Assembly (NCBI RefSeq): GCF_964275005.1
Contig: NC_092686.1
Span: forward strand, 16,589,190-16,653,189
Length of the DNA stretch: 64,000 nt
Direction of reading: 5' to 3'
From: Diadema setosum
Taxonomy: Eukaryota; Echinodermata; Echinoidea; Diadematoida; Diadematidae
Part shown: positions 1 to 12,400 of the stretch, piece after piece
Layout of the letters: each line of letters opens with the position of its first letter
Position numbering within the stretch: the first letter of the stretch is position 1
The notes under the pieces: generated by a model
What the model was told of the DNA's origin: nothing
The model's database searches: none
The model's input: the letters and a program-made list of their open reading frames with translations, nothing else
Program-made: the position numbers and the translations under genes

Positions 1-1888
1 ATAGGACCTATCCTGTGCACCCAATCCTGAGAATTTAGGTTGGAAATATCATACTGTGCACATGAATGCAAGTGAGGCACTATATCTGTGTGTGCCTCAC
101 TCAGATCATTATTTTTGAGAAAAACTTCATGATTTGAAGCTATTTCCTTTTTAAGTAGAATACTTTCCTGTACTTAGTCTAAAATTTCAGTTTGTTTGGG
201 ATCCTCTTTTGGGATTTTAAAGCAAAGAAGAAAATCTGTGTCATCTTTTGTACATGTACTTACAAGTATCATTATTTCCTTTTTGTTATCTCAACTGTAA
301 AATCTCAGAAGAGATTAGTAGTCTACGCACAACACAACAAATTGAATCACGTACAGCCTTAGATGCAAGGAATATTAGGACTGGTTGAATGCACACCTAC
401 CATTTTACAACTCTGGTGATGAAGTTGATGTTAAGTGATTTGGTTCTGTGGTTCAAAATGTCCCTGGGTATGATGGAGAGTCCGAGGCACTGGAGTTCTT
501 CATCATTGCAGACTCTGTTGCTATGGAGACAGGCAGCGATTAGAGTAACGAGATGGGCCTACAAAGGAACAATAACAGCAACAAAAATACAAGACAGTCA
601 ACCTTCACTGCACATGATTTGTGGCGAGTCCAGTGACTTACAACCGAAAATATTTGCTTTCACGTACAAGGTAAAACCTGAACTCTAAACTGATGATTAT
701 GTGAAATATTAGATATGGACAAAAAGGCACATATTTATGACATTTTGAAAAGATAATCCATGAAGACATACTGATGTTGACTGACAGCCTGCTTTATTCT
801 ATTCACAGACACATACTTGACCGCGTACCACACTCGGCTGTAAAATGCTTTGCTAATAAACTGTTCATTCCTCTACATTGTTACACTGTTGTAAAAACTG
901 TGATAAATGTGGTCAAATTATTGAAGTTCCACCAGTGTTATGTGAACAATGATATTTCAGACTCTGGCCTTAATAAGCAACATCTGACCCACAAAATATT
1001 TTGCCCTGTATCCTGATATCTTCTTCCTATCAAACTGTGCTTATTCGGGTAAATTGCTGAAATGACAAGACATGCTGCATAAATAGTGCATCCATATAAC
1101 ATGAATTTTACTTTAAATTTTCTTTGTTTGAGTTTTGTTGGATTATTTTTTATCCTTTTCTGGGTCTAATTCATTACCGCCTCTTCTACGTGATTGACAG
1201 TTTCAGAGTTCCACACATACACAAAGACTAGAAAAAGATGTCAGACACTACGGTGTATACTCACTGACATGAAGTCAGAAAAACGGAGCTTATACCATTT
1301 TAATGAATCCTATGAACATCCCCAAGCTGTCAACGATTGTCAGAGGTGAGAAAACTTTGCTCTACAAATCACCTTGTGTAATTGGAGTCGCCGTTCTTTG
1401 TTGTATTTGTTCACCTGCCACTGGAAATATGCTGCCCAGAGGTGTTCTTTCTTCCTGAAATTGATGAAAAGATTAGCCAAATTCACGCTGCATGTTCATC
1501 GAACAAAATCATGTTGTTGTTTTTTTTTGTGGAAAACCCCCCAGAAATTTATAGTACCATTCCATTTGACAAGAGAACATAGAAGAGACTTGGATTTATT
1601 CTGAGGGCAACACCGACTACAACAGCATTGTTTCTCAGTTCAAGATACAGTGCACTCCCATTATAATGAACATGGTTCATACGATGAAATGTGGGATACA
1701 ATTAAGTAAAATTCAGAGTAAAATTATAGTCTTAGCATATCTTTAAAAACTTGATTTGTTCAAAAATAATGAAATTTCAGTGCAATGAAAGAAAACCGCC
1801 AGTCCTGAGGACTTTGTCATAACAGGAGTTGCCTTTATTGGATTAGATCAATCACTGAAGACGCCTTTCAAACTTTTCAGAGACTCAC
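1..1888. other. XPC intron 2 (left edge of window)
   Basis: Lies downstream of the donor of XPC exon 2 on the minus strand, so it is read as intron. I searched the minus strand for the next conserved XPC block (the segment after the acidic linker) and did not find it. Two stretches on the plus strand (about 380-680 and 1380-1620) keep partly open, protein-like frames but show no family I recognise and are broken by stops. The only nameable element is the inverted-repeat MITE at 1648-1830. Confidence 0.5.
1648..1830 (-). mobile_element. pogo/Tigger-like MITE, copy 1
   Basis: Begins CAGTGCACTCCCATTATAA after a TA dinucleotide and keeps the family's internal words (GAAATTTCAGTGCAATGAAAG, then a CCTGAGGACTTTGTCATAACAGGAGT-like end). 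The far terminal repeat has decayed. It is the reverse orientation of the copies at 22631, 28056 and 33120. Pogo/Tigger affiliation rests on the TA target and the terminal-repeat style only. Confidence 0.6.
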
Positions 1889-2003
1889 CGTTTCTTGTCC
1901 TTGGATGTCCCAGGGAGGTCTATGTCAATTTCCAGGGACGTCTGCTCTGCTTCTTTTTCCTGTGGTTTAATGGTAGGTTCCCCTGATTCATTGAGGGGTG
2001 TGT
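1889..2003 (-). CDS. XPC: XPC exon 2
   Basis: Acceptor ...CTCTCAG before 2003 and donor CG|GTGAGT after 1889. Enters in phase 1 (the split codon gives Asp) and leaves in phase 2. Encodes the linker ending LEIDIDLPGTSKDKK. Confidence 0.8.
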
Positions 2004-3840
2004 CTGAGAGCATACATAAGAAAAGGGCACAAAGAATATGAATACTGGTACAATGTGTATGTGTGTATGTAGGACAGTAAACTGCAAATACTACAACATA
2101 TAGCCTAACCAAAATCAGATGAGAATACATCATCCAGAAAATGAATTCTTATGAATGCAAGGAAGATCAACAGATATGATATTAGATCACATAAATGAGG
2201 TTGATGTGCATAAAGAAGGGATTACCTGGTACAAAATTCATATTACTCCATTGTTTTGTGAACACCATGTTGCATTTTATGACAGAAAATGACAACAAAT
2301 GGTAGCATTTTGGCACATGGGTGCTGTGTCAACATCTTAGTGAAGTTGACACATCAACTAACAATTCCCCCTTAAATCCGACTGTAACTTTGTGTGCAAA
2401 TCATGCATGATCATGCCATACATTACAAAGACTGCTACTATTATGTCAAGAGGCTTTACCTTCTACTTCCTCCCATTCTGACTGACTGTCATCAGATGAC
2501 ATGTCGGCATCCTCATCTCCCTTGACCGTTTTCGCCTCGGCAATGGTGATGTTGTTCTTCTCTTGAATCTTCCTCTTAGCTCTTGTCATACCTTTTCCAG
2601 ACAGCTTCTCTACTTTCACAACCGCCCTCCCCTTCTTGGAAGGACCATTCTTCAAGGGGGTATCAACATTTTGATGATTTTTCTTGGCCTGCCGCTTGGA
2701 GGGTGGCTTTTCAGATGGTTTTCCGCATGGTTCTATCCCCTTCCTTTTTCTTCCACTTCTCGTAGATGAATTCATAGAGACGTCATCTTCACAAGTGCTC
2801 TCAGTTTTCTTCAATTTCGACAAATTTTTCTTCTTTTGGGCAACTTTCTTTGCCACCCTCTTTCCTTGCTCCTTCATTCCTCCTTCATCACCTGAATCGC
2901 TTTCTTCATCTTCTGAAAGAGTCACTGGAACAAGATTATTTGGTATTTCTTTTTGGGGAGATTCCCTCTTGAAGTTGTCAGTTGATTTCTGCGTGACTGT
3001 CAGCTCACATTTACCATCTGTCGGACTCTCACTTCCAAAGTACTCCGACTTCAAAACAGATTTTGAGGTCACTCCACTGAGTTGGGAAGGTTTCTTAGAA
3101 CTATTTGACTTCTCTGGTTCATGCTCTCCTGGTTCATCGAAAAATGATTTGACTGGCAACTCTATGGGTTTTGACTCCGCATCATTGTAACTAACGTCAT
3201 CAAAAAGAGACTTGGGCATGGATGTGACCGAAGCTTTCTTATCCCTCACTTCTTGCGGCTTAATGTCACTGTTTTCTTCGTCGGATGAAGAGTCACTTTC
3301 ACTCAAGGCGAGGACGGCTTCTTCAGACGGTTTTGACGAGAATCTCTCTGGTGGTTTCTTTGAAATTTGCACCTCTTCTGCTTTGCAGCTGTCACTTGCA
3401 TCCTTCAGTGTCTGCACAGGCTTAGTAGACTGCTTCGATCTACGTGATGAAGCTTTGACTTTTGGCAACTCAAAATCATCATCAATATCATCGTCCTCAG
3501 ATTCCGATTCAGAGTGGAAAGTGACCACATCTTCTTCCTCCTTATCGCTAGAAGCCACATCATTCTTCATAGCTGCGATCTTTTGGACAGCCTTGAGCTT
3601 GGAACTTCTTCCTTTGGGTCTGGTTCCATTCTCTACACTGGGACACTGTCCCTTTGCATCACTTCCTTTCACTCTCTTGCTCATACTGCCCTTGCCATTT
3701 TTCTCCTTGTCAATTTTTCTTGATGGTACTTTTACATCTGTAATCTCTTCTCTCGCTTGCTTTACTTTTCCCTGCACTGATGCTTTTGATCTCTCTTGTT
3801 GAGGATGCTGTGACGTACTCCTTGCCTTCCTTCTTGCCAT
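1889..3840 (-). CDS. XPC: XPC, N-terminal coding exons 1-2 (partial gene)
   Basis: Partial minus-strand gene for xeroderma pigmentosum group C protein, which in known species detects helix-distorting lesions in the nucleus with RAD23B and centrin and starts global-genome nucleotide excision repair. Exon 1 (2460-3840) opens with MARRKARS and is rich in Lys, Ser, Asp and Glu. It ends in an acidic SEWEEVE motif that matches the human NDWEEVEE site. It splices in phase 1 to exon 2 (1889-2003), which carries the LEIDIDLP stretch equivalent to human VEIEIETP. The leader before WEEVE is about 455 residues, against roughly 130 in human XPC. The transglutaminase-like/Rad4 and beta-hairpin DNA-binding domains are not in the window. 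Identity is supported by position: in human, XPC and LSM3 are also adjacent and divergent. A different lysine-rich nuclear protein is possible but unlikely. Confidence 0.82.
2460..3840 (-). CDS. XPC: XPC exon 1 (coding start)
   Basis: ATG at 3840-3838, an open frame of 460 codons plus one base, and donor GAAG|GTAAAG after 2460. The protein is low-complexity, with acidic serine runs (about residues 100-125 and 185-192) separated by basic nuclear-localisation-like clusters. Part of this exon (about 3120-3362) is duplicated at 12483-12798. The long plus-strand frames here are antisense shadows. Confidence 0.82.
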
Positions 3841-4400
3841 GGTTCTATTGCTCTCAAGAGATGATTACAATTGCAACTTTATCAGTTTCTCATACTCGTA
3901 GGAAGTGAATCCACCTGCAGCAGGAATAAAGAAAAAAAAACATGCTTTGATACATACAAACATCAAGCAACATGAGGGATATGGTTTTGTTGTATATCTA
4001 ATACAAACACAGGGAATTATGGTACTATTTGCAGTTAATCAGAGACAACCAAAACAAAAAAAAAATCCTCACTGCAATTGCAACCAGTGAAAATAAGGTC
4101 TGCAGCCAAGTGGCAATTAGTAAGTTGATACTGGTACTACGATTATCAATGGAAAATTAACATGAACACATAGCAAGAGTGACATCAATGATCAATGTGG
4201 ATTCTGTTAGGATGGTTCATATCACAGAGAGCACAGTTGTCAGTACCGGGTAAACTTTGACAGGTTCTACAGAAAATTATGTCTGCTATTGTTTAAAATA
4301 AAACCCTTTACTTGCTCACAGTCACATGCTCAAAAAGCAGCAAGCAGCAATAAATTACTGACCATGCACAACACATCTACATGCAGTTATTAATGGGTTT

Positions 4401-4462
4401 TAGATCTACATAACAGTTAGATCTACATAATAGTTTTTTTTTTTTGTTTTAGATCTACATAA
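4401..4462. repeat. Triplicated 13-mer TAGATCTACATAA
   Basis: Three exact copies of TAGATCTACATAA at 4401, 4418 and 4450, the last after a T-run. Could be local slippage or a binding-site cluster upstream of both genes. Confidence 0.7.
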
Positions 4463-4639
4463 TTTCGAGTTGTAAATTACAGCAGATTTTTATAATTTTG
4501 TATATATATGACAACTTTACAAGTCATCAATTATAGACATGTTACAAAGAGCTACTGACATCTCCTCCCTATTACAAGGCCAAAGGTATAAAGTGCGACC
4601 AGTACAACTGCGAAATGGAACGCTTTGTCTTTTTGTCAT

Positions 4640-4800
4640 TTTGGGCTTAAAGGACACCGACAAGTCCACCTTCATAGACACCCGACGTGGATTGAGTGAA
4701 TGCAGCAATATAAAGTCGAATGTATCAGTGAGAGTTTGGCGGGGAAAATCGGACAATCCATTCATGAGTTATGAATTTTTAAAGTTTCTGCTCAGTCACT
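4640..4800 (+). repeat. Possible dispersed repeat
   Basis: The wording (TTAAAGGACACCGACAAGTC, then GAGTTATGAATTTTTAAAG) is of a kind I associate with abundant dispersed repeats in marine deuterostome genomes. This is recollection, with no second copy found in the window. The open frame across it is treated as chance. Confidence 0.3.
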
Positions 4801-5647
4801 GGCACTGCTGGTGCTGCTTGAAAAGAATAAATAAATTTGCACTAGCTAGAGAGTAGAATTTCAAACTACAAAGGTAATTTACAGCTTGTACTGTAGAATT
4901 GTGATGATGTCAATTCTGCTCTGCTGAGCACTACAGTGTACACATATGCACATCTGCATCTATCACTGAGCATCATCCCAGATCTTAAATAATTATTAGA
5001 GTACCGTACCACTACCACTACGTTAAAAACACTGCCTTCATTTGTACATTCTTACAATGCTTTGGCCAATCCTATTCCTAATACCGCTATGCAATGCCAA
5101 GTTGAACGCCGTTCGGGCGGTTGATTCTACCAAACTCACCTCACTGGCTGGACACGGGCCCGCAGGCGCAGCTCGCAGGCTGCTATTCGGGTTACTCGTA
5201 CGCGACGAGGGAGAGTAAACAGCTGATCTGGAGACTCGTAGTCATAGTCATACCACCTGCCTGAGCCATGAATAAAGCGTTCTTACCAATATTATTACTT
5301 TCTTGAATACTAGCAATATATCACTGAGTGAGCTCTGTCGGTTGCAAAGAGATTCGCGGGAAACATTGCAGGGCACGTGTCTTCGAACCGAAAGTTAGTC
5401 ATCTCGTTACTCAACAAAAGTCAAATGTTATGTATACATTTCCCAGGTCGCGAGAGTTAGTTAGTCTTGCATTACAGATGTTTCATAATCTTCACCGGGC
5501 GGGCGGAGTGCTGTAGAGAGAGGTGTTCGTGATTGCTGGGCAGGCTGGTTCGAAAGTCTAACCTCTACGTTACAATTTAAAGAGACGTGATGACAGACAG
5601 TCAATACTTTAAATAGCCACAAGAGAACGCGAACGATCACCATCATC

Positions 5648-5668
5648 ATGGCTGAAGAAGCAGAAGTT
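5648..5668 (+). CDS. LSM3: LSM3 exon 1
   Basis: ATG at 5648, seven codons (MAEEAEV), donor GTAAGT at 5669. Chosen because it sits in the XPC-LSM3 divergent region, its phase 0 fits exon 2, and the short acidic start resembles other LSm3 N-termini. Confidence 0.8.
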
Positions 5669-6372
5669 GTAAGTTCATTAAAGTAATTTGAAAATTGGGT
5701 ATGATGACTGGGACAATGTGAATTATAGCGGTTGAAATCATGGTACAAACAGTGGCAAAACAGTGTGTACGAGCCAGGTACAAGGCCAAGTTTGCAACCT
5801 GCAACTCGGCTCGGCACGCTCCTATGTACAATTAACCTGTAGCTTTGAATGGGTAAGAAGTGAGTCGTAGTGTCCGGTCGACCGTGATGGCATTTTGGGG
5901 GGGGGGGGGGGGGGGGGGGGTGTGTTCAACCTCAAGGCCCGGTCCCACTGCACTTACGGATGCAAAGAGGATGTAAAGCGTATGGTTGAGGGGTCTAGAT
6001 ATCGCGCACGAAAATTTGAAATGCTCTTATAATAGAAGTTATTCCGTAATCGTACCTGAATTTCTCAATGAATATCACGAAAATGCAGAAAAATCACTTC
6101 CCAGAATCTCCTGATGATACGATGACGGAGTAGTGCGCTGTCGCCGTTTGTATGTCGGACTTTTTTTTCTGCCTTCAATTTCTCGGGGTATGTAAAGATC
6201 GCGCAGCTGCCCTCTGTAGTTTCATGCGTGAAAGTGTCTGCCCCTCTGCTGTATTTTTTCACTTGATATTAAATTTGTCCCTGTTAAGCAACAGCAGTTT
6301 TACCTAACTTGTGTATATTATTGTTATTATTATTGTATGTGTTATTATTATTATTATTATTATTATTATATG

Positions 6373-6406
<34 letters not shown>

Positions 6407-9400
6407 GTTATTATTATTATTATCATTATTACTATTATCACTACCACCATCATCGATCATCATAATCATCATCATCATCATTATCATTTTCATTATTATT
6501 ATTAATATTATCACTTCCACCACCATCATCATTTTATCATTCTTATTAGGTGATACGCTATCAGCGTATCACCTATTGTGATTGTCAAAATCTCTCTTTA
6601 TTTCTTTTTATTCTTCTTTCTTTCTGGACAATTTTGTGTCATCAATATCTCAAGAGTGACATTACAGAATGACATGACATTTTCAGGGAACATGTCTCAT
6701 GACAATATCTAGCCACAATAAGGTTTTCATGACAGTAACATGTCTATGACGTCATCTAGGCGCCATTTTGTGATTTTCGGACCATGTTACATGATCGATC
6801 ATAACTTCATAACTAAAGGTCATTTCTGTATCATTTTCGGTGGACATTAAGTTCAGGTCACGCTCTATCTTACATTTTAATGCTAATTACCTAGGACATT
6901 ATTACGCGCGCGTACGCGCGCGTCAAACTTTTAAAAGGCTCAAAACAACTTACCAATGGGAAATCTCGAAGTTTCAGACAATTTTAAGCGTTTCGCGCGT
7001 TCGCGTCCGTCCGCACATTTTCGCGCGTAGTGCGCGTAAGCAAAATCAAAATGCACATTTTTTGACAGATTTGGATTCCTGATACATTAAGCAACAATAT
7101 CCATTGATTTCCGATCAATTTTGACCTATAACAAAGGAATGCGTTGGCGGCAAAGTTGAAATTTCGTGTGCGCGTCTATGTGCAAATATAGCGAAAAACA
7201 TGTCTTTGTTTATTTCGCCATAGCTCTTTAAAACGTCTGGTTACCCTATGTTTTTATTGCATATTACAAAAACATATGAATTGGAAATAACGTTTCAAGC
7301 ATCAATATCTCCATGAATACATTATGACGTCATCATATCATCATCTGAAATAAAAAAAGTGGAATTAAATTTTTTAAGGTACTGTTTCTGACATTCATTT
7401 GCTCGTATCTCTGTTGTTTAAGCTCAATATTATCCCAAATTCAGATATGTTGTACTTTGAACATTTGCCTTTCAAGTCCATGTCATAGTTTTGAAATTTG
7501 ATGACGTCATCATGCTTTAAATTGTGTTTAAAGGTAAAGACGCAAAATCGGACAAGTTTACGTGTTATGTCTATGGGAGGTGATTTTTTTAGAAACCATG
7601 CATTGACTTGACAACGTTTAAGCACCTTTATCTCAGCTGATTTTGCTTCATTTCCTCTGAAACTTAAGTATGTTGTAGCTGTGACAATAATCTGCAGTAA
7701 TCATGCATTTTATTCTTTGAAATATCCTCATGAGGTTGACAATTTTGCAATTTAAAACTGAAAATGAGAATGGAATGCGGACGAAACGATTCCTGATTCA
7801 TCTTTCACGTACATAAGTTTACGTTCCTCTAATTTTCTCGTCGAGACGAATGGCCGAGCGGTTAGAGGCGTCGTCTCAGAAACCATGAGGTTGCACACGT
7901 ACGGGTTCGATCCTCACAAGAGCACGAAAGAAAATAATGATTTTTTTTAACTTTTTTTTTTTCTTCAATGGAGTACTACACCTTCGTCCATGTAGAAAAC
8001 ACGTTTGCATGTAAACACACCTATACGCACACACTCACACAGTATACCTTTGTTTTGCGTTGGAGACTGCATTACTTCGACTGCTGCAAAATTTTGCAGG
8101 CTGGGCTTTTTAAACTGATATAGTATATTGTAACAAAATGAAATTTGTTCATATCAATTCAGTAACACAATGTAGTCGTGGTTACTTTGTGCTGATTTAC
8201 ACATGTAACAAGCTATACATTGTAAAAAAGGTATTTGCATTGTTCCTTTAAGTCAGTCTTCTGTATTGATGATTATTTGTCAATTAGTGGTTTTTGTGGA
8301 GTTTCAGATGGTGATAAAAAGTATGAATGATAAGTGCAGCGATAATTCCTACAGTAAGTTCAAAGTTGTGTTACAGATGTTTGATACATACATTTAGCAT
8401 TGTGTGTGTGTGTGTATACGTGTGTATACAGGTTGGCCATATGACACATTCTAGACAATTAATCCTAATTAATTAGCAAACGTGATCAGCTATGGAACTG
8501 AATATGGTACTAATGTATGATGTTAATGATTCTAATTAAACTGTGACGAGTTTAAAGGGATAGCATAACTGTGTGTAAAAATAAGGCAATTATAAGGAAA
8601 TTTTAGGGGAATTTGATAACCATGCCTATAATAATTTCATACAGGTTATGATACCTGCCTCATATTCATGTGATAGATCGTCATGTCAATAGCAAACTGA
8701 CAACGTACGATGAATGTGTTATATATTGAACAACTGTCTTTCAAGTCCATAATGTTCCCCATATTTTCTTGTCGAGACGTATGGCCGAGTGGTTAAAGGC
8801 GACGTCTCAGAGACGTGAGGTTGCGGGTTCGAACCCCACAAGATCACGAAACAAAATACTTAGCTATTTACTGTTTTTTTTCCTCAACTTTGTATTACAT
8901 ATTCGTCCATGTAGAAATCACGTTCGTATATAAACGCACCTATACACACACACAGACACACACACACGCCATATCCCTCTTCTTTGTGTGTTGGAGACCA
9001 CATTGCTTCGACTGCAGCAAACTTTTGCAGGTTGACTTTGTCAAACCGATCATAGTATGTAATGACGACGACTGAGGTGTTGTACTTTGAACAATTGTCT
9101 TTCAAGACGATGTCATTGTTTTGTAATTTGATGACGTCATTACACTGAAAATTATGATTAAAGGCAAGGTATCAAAACCAGCCGATTATAGGTTTTATGT
9201 CTGCGGGACGTATTTTTTCCAAGTTGCCAGAAATGGCATAGCGACCTCAGTCGTTACAAGGCCGCTTTTCCGTCTAGCAATGCAATAGATGTTCACACGG
9301 CCACGTTAGTTGAGTGGGCATTGACTTTCCCCCTGTTATATCTATACATTGGGTTTTTTTTTTTTTTTGTCTTACCATTTCCGTGGATGACCCGTGGCCG

Positions 9401-12400
9401 AGTGGTTACAAAAACGGTTTCGCAAGCACGCTCAATATAACTTTAAGGTGCCTATATCACATTCTTTTCTTTGTCGATCACAGATGACTGTCATCTGATG
9501 ATCACAAGCGTATCACCTAACTCGTCCTCAATGTGACGAGTTTTCATGTCTCGTTATCATTATTTTTATCATAATTGATATTTTCATAATCGTTAATGAT
9601 TTTCATTTATAGTTTTCTTACAGTATTTCTAATCACTTTAACCAATAATATGCATGTAATATAAAATGGAAAAAAGTAAAATATGAACATATATTTGTGT
9701 GTGTGTGTGTGTGTGTTTGTGTGTGTGCTTACCCATTCGTCACCCTCTCATTTTCGTCACCCATTTGTCACACTCTCATCTAATTTGTTTTCTTCAGTAT
9801 CATTATGACCCTCCCCTGTCACAAATATATCACAAGTTAGCACAAGAAATCACAAGCAAATTCAAATTGAAATCACACTTCAACTTCGATAGACTGAAAT
9901 ATTTTTTCCTTTGTAATATTATAATCGTTGTGTTAAAATTTGACTTAAAACAACATTTATTAACAGTATTTCAGCGTAGCTGGCAGCATACATTGTTCTT
10001 GTGTATGATGACGTCACGTGGTAAACGATCGATCGAACAAAAGTAAATACGAATTCTATCGACTACGAACGAGACAACGAGACGACACGTCTAGGCTACA
10101 ACATCCTTAGAACAGATTTTAAGGGAAGGTAGGTTTGTACAAGGTAAAAAATTGGAAATTTAGTGGAAAATTTGTTGGAAATCAAAATTTCTTACCTGCT
10201 TCCTTCTCATGTTGAGCGGTAAGTCAGGTATGTTTATTCCATGGGCGTATCGGCAAATTTTGCGCTTAGTCCTACGCGTAATATCGCTTGCTATACGCAG
10301 TTACGCTATGCGCGATCATTACGTCCCTGCGCGAGACCTAGTACCCTTACTATACAAAAAATCTTGCCATCCGTTGGAAATCGCTACGAATCCGCTGTGT
10401 ACCCATCGCATACGTGTTTCATCCGCTCTATCCATCGAGCATCCGTCCACTGTGATTTCATCCGCGCAAAAAGTTTTAAGCTGCTTAAAAGTTTTAGAAC
10501 GGATGAACTTTCCGCTGTGTACGATGTAAATCCGCGACATACGAGCAACAGACGTTGTATGTCCGTGCGGCATCCCTTAATTTATTAAACGTCCGCTGCA
10601 TCCTCTCTGCATCCTCTGGGCATCCTCGCAACTCACATCCGCTGCAGCTAAAAACGGAAAGAGGGAGGAAAGATATGGTACGTGGAACGTCTTTACATCG
10701 TTAATAGCACGTTAATAGAAAGGATGTAAGCGTATGCATCTCGTATATAAAGCATTTCGAAAGCATCCCCTCTGCATCCGCTTTTTCTGCTATGCGTCCG
10801 TTTCGCAATTATCTCCAGTAACCCCTTTGGAGCTGTCATCCCCTTCCATCCGCTTTCATCCGCTAGGCTTCCGATGAACATCCGTTTAACATCCCCGCTA
10901 CATACTACCCACGTCCGTTCTATTTCCGTTCTGTTACCGCCAATTTTCGCCAATTTTGTCAATTTCTGGAGCGGATGAAAGCGGATGAAGCCATCCCCGA
11001 AATTTTGCTCGTCCGCTGTGTCCTTTCTGCATACGCTTTGTGTCCGTCGGCCAGTGGGACCGGGCCTTTTCGTCAGCCTCTGGTTCTGGATTTGATTGGC
11101 TGAGAAGTGAAATGCTCTGGTCGGTCACTGACTGTAGTGTTACTATGGTAACTTTTAATTATACCCCCGCCAAACGAAGTTTGAAGGGGGTATATAGGAA
11201 TCAGCGGACGGTCGGGCGGTCGGGCGGTTGGGCGGTCGGGCGTTCGCTCCGTTGCAAATCTTGCGTCGCGAACTACTTCCTCAGTTTTCAACCGATTCCC
11301 ATAAAACTTGGCACAGATGTGTGCCTTGGGTTGTAGATGTGCAAGACGTATTTTTTGACAGTACCCAAAAGTACGTTGCCATGGTAACGGCATAGTATGG
11401 GCAAAAATGGGTACAAATCTTGCGTCGCGAACTCCTCCCACAGTTTTTGATCAATTTTTATGAAATTAGGTACAGATGTTCATCTGAATATATGTTAATG
11501 TGCAAGACACATATTTCCGCAGTGGCAAAAAGTGCGTTGCCATGGTAACGGCATGTTATTGGTAAAATATAGGGCAAAATGCTTCATGGCAAAACTGCTT
11601 CATCTGTGTTCTTCCAATTCTCATGGAATTCATATTGAATGTTTGTCTTAGGATATAGGTCAGCATGACACATTTCTTGACAGTGACAAAAAGTATGTCG
11701 CCATGGTAACAGCTCACATATTATGAGCCAAAATGATGGAAAATTTTGTGTTGCAAACTACTTCCTCAGTTTTTGCCCAATTTCCATGAAACTTGGTACA
11801 GATGTGTGCCTTTGATTGTAGATGTGCAAGACGCATTTTTTGACAGTACCCGAAAGTACGTTGCCATGGTAATGGCATATTAATGGCAGAAGATCAAGGA
11901 AAGATCTTGCGGATTTAACTACTTCCTCAGTTTTTTGACCAAAGCTTATGAAATGTGGCACACACCTTGATCTTGGTGGGAAGATGTGGAAGACATATTT
12001 TATGACGTGTCGGAAGCTGCGTTGCCATGGTAACGGCATATAAATGGCAGAAGATCAAGGAAAGATCTGGCGGATTGAACTACTTCCTCTGTATTCGACT
12101 GAAGCTCATGAAATGTGGCACACACATTGGTCTTGGTGGGAAGATGTGCAAGACACATTTTTTTGACATGTCGGAAGCTGCGTTGCCATGGTAACGGCAT
12201 ATTAATGGTGGAAGATCAAGGAAAGATCTTGTGAATTGAACTACCTTCCTCAGTTTTTGACAAAAGCTTATGAAATGTGGCACACACAATTGTCTTGGTG
12301 GGAAGATGTGCAAGACATATTTTTCGGACGTGTCGGAAGCTGCGTTGCCATGGTAATGGCATTTAAATGGCAGAAGATCAAGGAAAGATCATTCCTTGGG

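Larger units (their letters stand above)
3841..5647. promoter_or_regulatory. Divergent XPC-LSM3 promoter region
   Basis: The 1.8 kb between the two start codons must hold the 5' ends and promoters of both genes, which are transcribed away from each other. The segment 5100-5240 and the stretch just before LSM3 are locally richer in CpG than the surroundings. I see no convincing TATA box. Content otherwise: A-rich tracts, a triplicated 13-mer at 4401-4462 and a probable dispersed repeat at 4640-4800. Confidence 0.5.
6546..9520. mobile_element. Inverted-repeat element with terminal palindrome and nested SINEs
   Basis: TTAGGTGATACGCT at 6546-6559 is matched by its exact complement at 9507-9520. 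The left end is itself a 27-bp palindrome (6549-6575: GGTGATACGC, 5-nt loop, GCGTATCACC). Just beyond the right end is a hairpin AACTCGTC/GACGAGTT (9519-9542). Contents are AT-rich, with several 'TTTGATGACGTCAT' motifs, the two SINE copies and a poly-T run. No transposase frame survives. Confidence 0.5.
5934..11068. mobile_element. 5.1 kb inverted-repeat-bounded composite element
   Basis: A perfect 17-bp inverted repeat, AAGGCCCGGTCCCACTG at 5934-5950 and its complement at 11052-11068, bounds this stretch. Subterminal sequence also mirrors: a 'GGATGCAAAGAGGATGTAAA' flavour on the left, and 'CATCCGCT', 'GCATCC' and 'CATACGCTTTG' words repeated through 10200-11050 on the right. No transposase is evident. 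The interior holds a second inverted-repeat element (6546-9520) and SINEs, so this is a nested, non-autonomous composite. The two ends could also belong to separate members of one family. Confidence 0.55.

Noticed and set aside
2684..3802. 168- and 196-codon plus-strand frames
   Set aside because: Antisense shadows of the low-complexity XPC exon 1; serine/phenylalanine-rich composition follows from its complement.
7841..8850. Functional tRNA-Leu/Ser genes
   Set aside because: A- and B-boxes are present, but the acceptor stem does not pair and the anticodon arm is abnormal. Each continues into a shared SINE body.
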